DNA from: an uncultured Candidatus Saccharibacteria bacterium | GTDB lineage: Bacteria > Patescibacteria > Saccharimonadia > Saccharimonadales > UBA4665 | DNA length: 64,000 nt | Direction of reading: 5' to 3' | Assembly (NCBI GenBank): GCA_946482285.1 | Contig: CAMLQK010000001.1 | Coordinates: forward strand, 806,001 to 870,000 | Part shown: one piece after another, positions 59,106 to 64,000 of the stretch | How positions within the stretch are numbered: position 1 is the first letter of the stretch | How the letters are laid out: the number at the start of each line of letters is the position of its first letter | Notes under the pieces: generated by a model | The model's database searches: none | Seen by the model: the letters and a program-made list of their open reading frames with translations, nothing else | What the model was told of the DNA's origin: nothing | Translations under genes and position numbers: made by a program

Positions 59106-59819
59106 ATGAGTGTTTACAGCAACTCAGAGATTGTTAAGGCTATTGATACCGGCCATATTGTTTGTGTGCCATTTAATCCAAAGCACGTCAGCCATGCTAG
59201 TTTGGATGTAACGCTGGGGCACTACTACTACCGCACCGAACGCAGCGGAGACCACACTCTATACAACCCATTCGATGAGGCCGACGTCAACCGTTACTTC
59301 GGCGCTGCCCGCGAAGCCGTACCACACGGCCAATGGTGTCTTGAAAACGGAATGTTACCCGTACAAGGGATCCCACTTGAGCATCCCGTCATACCATTGC
59401 GGCCTGGCGAACGTATTTTGGCGCATACTCATGAGTTTTTTGGTATTTTGCCACCTGGTGCTTACGAGCTCAAATCCCGATCTAGCTGGGGCAGGAATGG
59501 TATTGCTGTATGTTTTGATGCTGGCTGGGTAGATCCGGGCTACATTAACCGCCTGACACTTGAAGTGTACAACCTTAACCAGCACGAGACCGTACTGCTG
59601 CCGGTAGGCGAACGCATTGCCCAGGCAATCTTCCAGTCCACAGGAGATGTCGACGGCAGCTACGGAGCTGGACGCGACGGGGGATTTAGCGGCAAATACC
59701 AGCAAGGCACTGATATTGACGAGCTCATTGCGAACTGGACACCCGAGCTCATGCTGCCACGTGCTTACAAAGACAAGCGCCACTTACCACAGGCCATACC
59801 CGGTTTAAAAGCGAAATAA
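59106..59819 (+). CDS. dcd: dCTP deaminase family protein
   Basis: The 237-aa trimeric dUTPase-fold enzyme has HASLDVTLG, FGILPPGAYELKSRSSWGRN (with the SRSS.GR catalytic strand), VCFDAGWVDPGYINRLTLEV and PVGERIAQAIF. It deaminates dCTP to dUTP, and perhaps also hydrolyses it to dUMP. It is 40 residues longer than E. coli Dcd, mainly in the 45-85 insert. TATAAT (59081-59086) and GAGGGG/AGAGGG precede ATG. It lies 11 bp upstream of the Tmk-ThyX gene and supplies its substrate. Confidence 0.88.
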   Translation: MSVYSNSEIVKAIDTGHIVCVPFNPKHVSHASLDVTLGHYYYRTERSGDHTLYNPFDEADVNRYFGAAREAVPHGQWCLENGMLPVQGIPLEHPVIPLRPGERILAHTHEFFGILPPGAYELKSRSSWGRNGIAVCFDAGWVDPGYINRLTLEVYNLNQHETVLLPVGERIAQAIFQSTGDVDGSYGAGRDGGFSGKYQQGTDIDELIANWTPELMLPRAYKDKRHLPQAIPGLKAK

Positions 59820-59830
59820 AGGAATATACC

Positions 59831-62197
59831 ATGGACAGACCAGGCACATTTATCGTTATAGAAGGAACTGACGGATCGGGAAAAGGCACACAGTTCCAGT
59901 TACTAGCAGACCGCCTTACTGAAGCCGGCTATGATGTTGCTACATTTGATTTTCCACAGTACGACAAGCCTTCTAGTTATTTCGTGCGTGAATACCTGAA
60001 CGGCAAATACGGCAGCGGGGAAGATGTCGGACCTTATACTGGTTCACTGTTTTACGCATTAGACCGCTTTGAAGCAAGCAACGATATACGCACTGCGCTT
60101 GCCGAAGGCAAGGTAGTGCTCGCTAACCGCTTCGTAGGCTCCAACATGGCGCACCAGGGCACTAAATTCCAGCATTCAGAAGAACGTCGTGGCTACTTTA
60201 TTTGGCTCGACAACTTGGAATTCGAGATGTTGCGTGTCCCACGGCCAAACGCCAGCTTTGTATTGCGTGTACCTGCCGAAATCGCCCAAGACCTCGTAGA
60301 CCAAAAAGCCGAACGCAGTTACACTACCCAAAAACGTGACTTGCACGAAGCCGACCTGAGCCATTTGCAACGCTCTGTTTCGGTATACGACGAAATGTGT
60401 GAGTTATTCCCCCAAGATTTTGTGCGTATCGACTGCGTCCGCAATAGCAAGCTCATGGACATCGAGACCGTACAGGAGTTATTGTGGCAAAAAATAGCCC
60501 CGATGCTCCCGCCGCCGCCACAACTAGAAATGAGTACATCCAAGATTGCAAGCGCACACGCTAAACAACCCCTAGAAGCAACAATTGTCGAAGATCCGTT
60601 GGTGCGCAAGAAAACAAATGGTTCATACGAAATTACTGGCGCAGGCCGGGCATTCTTGGAAGAAGTAGTCACCAGTGCCGACAACAACGTTTATGCATTC
60701 AATGATAAGCTCAGCCCCATTACTATTGCCGCTGCTATGGCCCGGCTTAGCCGACGCGGCGACGACATGCGAGTCACCATCTTAGATGAGTTCGCCAACA
60801 AGCTTGGAAAGGACCAAAAACTATTACAACGGGTTATCACTGCCTACGGCGACGACTCGGTCCAGCAACTCGCTGGAGTCCACGTAGTTGTAGAAAACGC
60901 CAGCAATATCCTTACTAAAATACTGGAATGGGGACGGCTTGCCGCCTATCTGGAACAATCCACACGCTACATCTACTTCGACCAAAAAGACGCAAACGGA
61001 AACTATCGCTACCACGTGCCGGAACACTTCCCAACAGAACTCAAAAAGCAATACAAGCAAATCACCGACACTATCTTTGATACATACTCCGCGGTTGTAC
61101 ACGAGCTAACTAGCCACATCCGCAGCGCGTCATCGGTGCCAGCCTCGGAGCAGGACGGGCCATGGCGCTCCGCCACCAAAGCCCAAGCTTGCGATGCGGC
61201 GCGCCCGCTGCTGCCCGTTTCTACCACTTCAACCGTTGGTATTTACGGATCTGGGCAGGCAATTGAAAGCCTAATTATGCACCTTCTGAGCGACGAGCTT
61301 CCCGAAGCCCGAGCCGCAGGGCAGGCCATGCTTGCTGAGGTGCGCAAGGTTATGCCAACTTTCTTTGAGCGTGCCGACAAGCCGAGTCGCGGCGGCGCTA
61401 CCACCGCGTACCGGGCTAACACTCGCAAGGCTGTCAAAGAGCTTTCCCGCAAAAACCTGCCAGAAGTGCACGCCGGGCAGTCAGATGCTGTCCAATTGAC
61501 AGATGTATGGCCACGAAATGAGTTCGACCTTATCCCTGATATGCTGTACGAATTCAGCACACTGCCGCTTGCAGAAATCCGCAAAGAAGTTGCAACCTGG
61601 CCATATGATAAAAAAGCTGACGTGTTTGATGCCTACATAGGTGAACGGCTTAACCGCCGGCACCGTCCAGGCCGCGCACTCGAAAAAGCCCACTACAGCT
61701 GGGACTTGGTATGCGATTATGGAATTTTCCGCGACCTACAGCGGCATCGCATGGTGGATGACTTGGAGTGGCAGCCACTTACACCGCGCCATGGCTATGA
61801 TGTACCGCAGATTGTCGAAGACGCAGGTCTAAGCGACAAGTTTGAGAAATGTTTTGACCTCAGCCTTAAACTGTACAGCTTGCTCCAGCAAAACGGTTTT
61901 GCGCACGAGGCACAGTATGCAACGCTGCTCGGCCACCGAATGCGCTGGAAAGTCACATATAATGCCCGTGCCGCATTCCATATTCATGAGCTGCGTACAA
62001 GTCCGCAAGGCCACACTGGCTATCGCAAGCTTATTAAAGCCATGCACGACAAACTTGCCGAAACCCATCCGATGCTTGCTAGTGCTATGAAGTTTGTAAA
62101 CCAAGATGAAGATCCGGAATTAGCACGGCTGGCAGCCGAGCGCTACAGCCAATACAAGCTCAGCCAGCTCGACACTATAGACGATCAGACGTCATAG
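59831..62197 (+). CDS. thymidylate kinase fused to a tandem ThyX-like thymidylate synthase
   Basis: Residues 1-205 are a dTMP kinase: IEGTDGSGKGTQFQLLADRL is the P-loop and ANRFVGSNMAHQG the DR(Y/F) region. Residues 270-510 are a ThyX-like half keeping LEQSTRYIYF (ThyX: EQSxRY). Residues 515-788 are a second half keeping LQRHRMVDDLEWQPLTPRHG (ThyX: RHR) and HELRTSPQGHTGYRKL. The canonical motif RHRxxSxNEQSxRY is thus split between halves. Domain order suggests dUMP to dTMP to dTDP on one chain, directly after dCTP deaminase. Activity of each half is inference. Confidence 0.78.
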   Translation: MDRPGTFIVIEGTDGSGKGTQFQLLADRLTEAGYDVATFDFPQYDKPSSYFVREYLNGKYGSGEDVGPYTGSLFYALDRFEASNDIRTALAEGKVVLANRFVGSNMAHQGTKFQHSEERRGYFIWLDNLEFEMLRVPRPNASFVLRVPAEIAQDLVDQKAERSYTTQKRDLHEADLSHLQRSVSVYDEMCELFPQDFVRIDCVRNSKLMDIETVQELLWQKIAPMLPPPPQLEMSTSKIASAHAKQPLEATIVEDPLVRKKTNGSYEITGAGRAFLEEVVTSADNNVYAFNDKLSPITIAAAMARLSRRGDDMRVTILDEFANKLGKDQKLLQRVITAYGDDSVQQLAGVHVVVENASNILTKILEWGRLAAYLEQSTRYIYFDQKDANGNYRYHVPEHFPTELKKQYKQITDTIFDTYSAVVHELTSHIRSASSVPASEQDGPWRSATKAQACDAARPLLPVSTTSTVGIYGSGQAIESLIMHLLSDELPEARAAGQAMLAEVRKVMPTFFERADKPSRGGATTAYRANTRKAVKELSRKNLPEVHAGQSDAVQLTDVWPRNEFDLIPDMLYEFSTLPLAEIRKEVATWPYDKKADVFDAYIGERLNRRHRPGRALEKAHYSWDLVCDYGIFRDLQRHRMVDDLEWQPLTPRHGYDVPQIVEDAGLSDKFEKCFDLSLKLYSLLQQNGFAHEAQYATLLGHRMRWKVTYNARAAFHIHELRTSPQGHTGYRKLIKAMHDKLAETHPMLASAMKFVNQDEDPELARLAAERYSQYKLSQLDTIDDQTS

Positions 62198-62348
62198 CCC
62201 CGATAAGGCCATTACCGCGAGAGTCTACATGTGGTAACTAGCGCTGGGCTAGGCATACTACTTGACATAATGATGCCGAGTGTAGTTTGATGTACTTTAC
62301 ATGACTACTTTTGCTCAGCACGGCCTTATTCTAGTCCTCAGCCATCCA

Positions 62349-62444
62349 GGGCTGTGCTTTAGCATGGTTGAAGCCTGAACGTTAAAAGCGTCGCAGCACA
62401 GCCCCTCACCCATAATCAGGCTTCAACCGCCTGATTATTTTTAT
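62349..62444 (+). promoter_or_regulatory. leader RNA with interleaved stems and terminator/antiterminator choice
   Basis: S1 GGGCTGTGCT (62349-62358) pairs perfectly with AGCACAGCCC (62395-62404). S2 GGTTGAAGCCTGA (62366-62378) pairs perfectly with TCAGGCTTCAACC (62416-62428). The stems interleave (pseudoknot order). The terminator AATCAGGC/GCCTGATT (62414-62421 with 62429-62436), followed by ATTTTT, reuses the 3' strand of S2, so S2 and the terminator exclude each other. CAGCC/GGCTG (62339-62354) competes with S1. This is the architecture of a transcriptional riboswitch or protein-controlled attenuator; I cannot match it to a known class. Confidence 0.6.
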
Positions 62445-62458
62445 ACGGAGACACATCA

Positions 62459-62653
62459 ATGACCAATCCAAACCAACAAACCCAAACAGAACAAAGCTTT
62501 TTCGATGTTGATACATTCGAATACGGCGTGTACACATCACCGCAGCGCGATATAACGGCCATCAACATCGGTGTTATCGGCTTGGGAACTATAACAAAGC
62601 CATCGAGCAGTGAATTATCATCAGCAGATGCCTATACCGTAACCTACAACTAA
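62459..62653 (+). CDS. 64-aa peptide downstream of the leader RNA
   Basis: ATG 62459 follows ACGGAG by 9 nt. The product (MTNPNQQTQTEQSFFDVDTF) is acidic, rich in T, S and Q, with one hydrophobic stretch (DITAINIGVIGLGTITK) and ending TYN. There is no signal peptide. It has no recognised family; a short secreted or modified peptide precursor is possible but unsupported. The M20 peptidase downstream has its own promoter. Confidence 0.5.
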   Translation: MTNPNQQTQTEQSFFDVDTFEYGVYTSPQRDITAINIGVIGLGTITKPSSSELSSADAYTVTYN

Positions 62654-62680
62654 TTATACTACGCCATCCTAAGTGTTATC

Positions 62681-62710
62681 TTGCAAAAGGCAGCGTCTAG
62701 CGCGTATACT
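62681..62710 (+). promoter_or_regulatory. promoter of the M20 peptidase gene
   Basis: TTGCAA (62681-62686), 18 bp, TATACT (62705-62710). Confidence 0.65.
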
Positions 62711-62736
62711 ACTAAAGCTAAACAGATGAAAAAACT

Positions 62737-63813
62737 ATGGACTCTTACTTAAAAAAGCTTATTGCCGAGCGTACCCTGGCGCAGGACAAGCAGACAAACA
62801 ACGTAGCGCTTGATTACCTAGAAACCTTTTTCGCCGAAAAAGGCCTCTTTGTAAAACGCTACGACTTTAACGGACATGGAGCCCTCGTGGCAACAACCCG
62901 TAAAAATGCAAAAAATCCGGCAGTTATCTTGGCTGCACACCTTGATGTCGTGCCAGGCCCAGACTATCTTTTTGAACTACGGGAAGAAGATGGCAAATAC
63001 ATGGGCCGGGGTACATTTGACATGAAATTCGCCATCGCCAGCTACATGCATGTCCTAGATACGCTACAAGACCAGTTAGAAGCATACGACTTTGGCGTCA
63101 TGATCACTACCGAGGAAGAGATTGGTGGCCTTAATGGAACCGCACTCCTCGTAGAACAAGGGCATAAGCCTGACGTTGTCATTCTGCCGGACGGGGCAGG
63201 CGACTGGAATATCGAAACACTCGCCAAAGGCTTCCTTTACGGACAAGTCACCACACGTGGCATTGCAGCACATGGCTCAAAGCCCTGGGACGGCGACAGC
63301 GCTACGTTCAAACTGCTCGACTTCATGCAAGAACTTCGCACGTTCTTTACTGACCAAGCGCTTAACACTAATACGCTCAACATAAGCGTCCTTTCTGGCG
63401 GAACAGCAATAAACCAAATTCCAGCCGAAGCGTCGGCCAGTCTCGACATCCGTTTCGTGAGCATGGCAGAGAAAGAGAAAATTACTGACCATATACAACA
63501 GCTATGCAAGGTATATGATGCCACTTATTACGAAGAGCCGCTGGGTGGTTATCCGTGTATCAGCGATCTGGAACACCCTTTAGTCAAACCTTTTGCAGAA
63601 AGCATACAAACAGTTACTAACATTACTCCATCTGGCACTATTTCAACCGGAGCCAGCGACGCGCGCTTCTTTGCCAGTATAGGTGTTCCAGTCATTATTT
63701 GCCGGCCTGCCGGAGGCGGCCAGCACGCTGACAGCGAATGGATTGATAAGTTAGGATTCGAGCAGTACAGCCAAGTCTTGGTAGACTACCTGAACAAAGT
63801 CGCCAGGGCATAG
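62737..63813 (+). CDS. M20-family metallopeptidase/deacylase
   Basis: The 358-aa protein has the M20 dinuclear zinc site: VILAAHLDVVPGPD (His, Asp), GRGTFDMKFAIASYMHVL (bridging Asp) and TTEEEIGGLNGTALLV (catalytic Glu and zinc Glu). A dimerisation domain and the final zinc His (GGGQHADSEW) follow. It is similar in size to ArgE/DapE/dipeptidases and removes an amide-linked group; the substrate is open. No signal peptide. Confidence 0.85.
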   Translation: MDSYLKKLIAERTLAQDKQTNNVALDYLETFFAEKGLFVKRYDFNGHGALVATTRKNAKNPAVILAAHLDVVPGPDYLFELREEDGKYMGRGTFDMKFAIASYMHVLDTLQDQLEAYDFGVMITTEEEIGGLNGTALLVEQGHKPDVVILPDGAGDWNIETLAKGFLYGQVTTRGIAAHGSKPWDGDSATFKLLDFMQELRTFFTDQALNTNTLNISVLSGGTAINQIPAEASASLDIRFVSMAEKEKITDHIQQLCKVYDATYYEEPLGGYPCISDLEHPLVKPFAESIQTVTNITPSGTISTGASDARFFASIGVPVIICRPAGGGQHADSEWIDKLGFEQYSQVLVDYLNKVARA

Positions 63814-63831
63814 GCGGGCAGGCCAAAGGTA

Positions 63832-63860
63832 TTGACCCTGCCGGACTCTTTTGCTATAAT
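63832..63860 (+). promoter_or_regulatory. rplJ (L10) operon promoter
   Basis: TTGACC (63832-63837), 17 bp, TATAAT (63855-63860) with TGC in front: the best promoter in the window. Confidence 0.85.
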
Positions 63861-63870
63861 TACCCCTGAA

Positions 63871-63983
63871 CATCACCGAAGACAGTAGCCGTCGAAAGAC
63901 TTAATCAGCTACCGAGGCATCATCAAACAAACATTGTTTTTTGTCCGAAGTCTTTGGTAATGCGAGAACCAAAGACTTTTTTA
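63871..63983 (+). promoter_or_regulatory. ribosomal protein L10 leader with attenuator
   Basis: GAAGACAGTAGCCG...GACTTAATCAGCTACCGAGGC has the GTAGC/GCTAC stem and flanking purines of the L10 leader, which binds L10(L12)4. It is followed by AGTCTTTGGT/ACCAAAGACT (63949-63977) and a T run, an attenuator. It predicts rplJ-rplL just beyond the right edge. Confidence 0.75.
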
Positions 63984-64000
63984 TTGTCTGCGGCGATCCG

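Noticed and set aside
59831..62197. Sequencing artefact joining separate tmk and thyX genes
   Set aside because: The frame is continuous, with a plausible linker (residues 205-270, Pro-rich then charged) and no internal Shine-Dalgarno before a Met at the junction, so a genuine fusion is favoured.
62262..62290. TTGACA-based promoter for the leader RNA
   Set aside because: TTGACA at 62262-62267 is perfect, but no -10 with 16-18 bp spacing follows (best is TAGTTT at 15 bp), so I do not annotate it as a promoter.

Overview
The window looks like a chromosome segment of a Patescibacteria/CPR bacterium, most likely Saccharibacteria (TM7). The reasons are a compact layout with short gaps, the standard code (UGA is used only as stop), many lineage-specific giant proteins without clear relatives, a scattered ribosomal-protein locus, a FAD-dependent thymidylate synthase, and many genes whose -10 box lies 5-9 nt before the start codon. 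The taxonomic call is inference; there is no rRNA gene to confirm it. All assignments come from reading motifs by eye, with no database search.

Layout. 1-3.2 kb: the end of an RluA-type pseudouridine synthase, holB, a TPR protein, tRNA-Thr(TGT), tRNA-Tyr(GTA), a methyltransferase and tRNA-Thr(GGT). 3.2-9.6 kb: two large minus-strand proteins on either side of rpmG (L33). One is a 1305-residue duplicated protein with two WhiB-like cysteine clusters; the other is a divergent sigma-70-like protein with extra helix-turn-helix repeats. 9.6-16 kb: an alpha-glucan operon (GT4, GH57, GH15), a hidden 47-aa amphipathic peptide gene, an unknown protein, a TrmB-type regulator and an HD-like protein. 16.7-21.5 kb: a CtpE-like P-type ATPase, an FBP-type zinc-finger protein, a P-loop kinase and a UDP-glucose dehydrogenase. 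21.5-26.4 kb: a cluster of hairpins, a GC-rich orphan gene with a structured leader, a giant SF2 helicase and a GNAT acetyltransferase. 26.4-29.3 kb: an ATP-grasp protein and an unknown partner.

29.3-43 kb is an accessory region starting at tRNA-Trp(CCA). It holds repeated fragments of tRNA 3' ends, a recurrent hairpin element, and many small, separately promoted genes for nucleotide or small-molecule handling: five Nudix or Nudix-like genes (one frameshifted), an HD hydrolase, P-loop kinases, a THEP1-like NTPase fused to a SWIM zinc finger, two methyltransferases, a Doc/Fic protein with a 33-aa upstream ORF, an APH-like kinase and a HAD hydrolase. It ends with a CHAP-domain surface hydrolase.

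43-52.4 kb: a second giant helicase paralogous to the first, a GC-rich membrane orphan, a kinase / YgjP-like protease / histidine kinase operon, and a GT2 glycosyltransferase. 52.4-64 kb: secE-nusG, rplK and rplA with their own promoters and terminators and with orphan genes between them, then dCTP deaminase and a Tmk-ThyX fusion (the route to dTTP), a leader RNA with interleaved stems and a terminator/antiterminator arrangement, a 64-aa peptide gene, an M20 peptidase, and finally the L10 leader that precedes rplJ outside the window.

The observations I rate highest are the double WhiB-like protein beside a divergent sigma factor, the interleaved-stem leader at 62.35-62.44 kb, the Tmk-ThyX fusion, the tRNA-Trp integration hotspot, and the widespread leaderless promoter layout.
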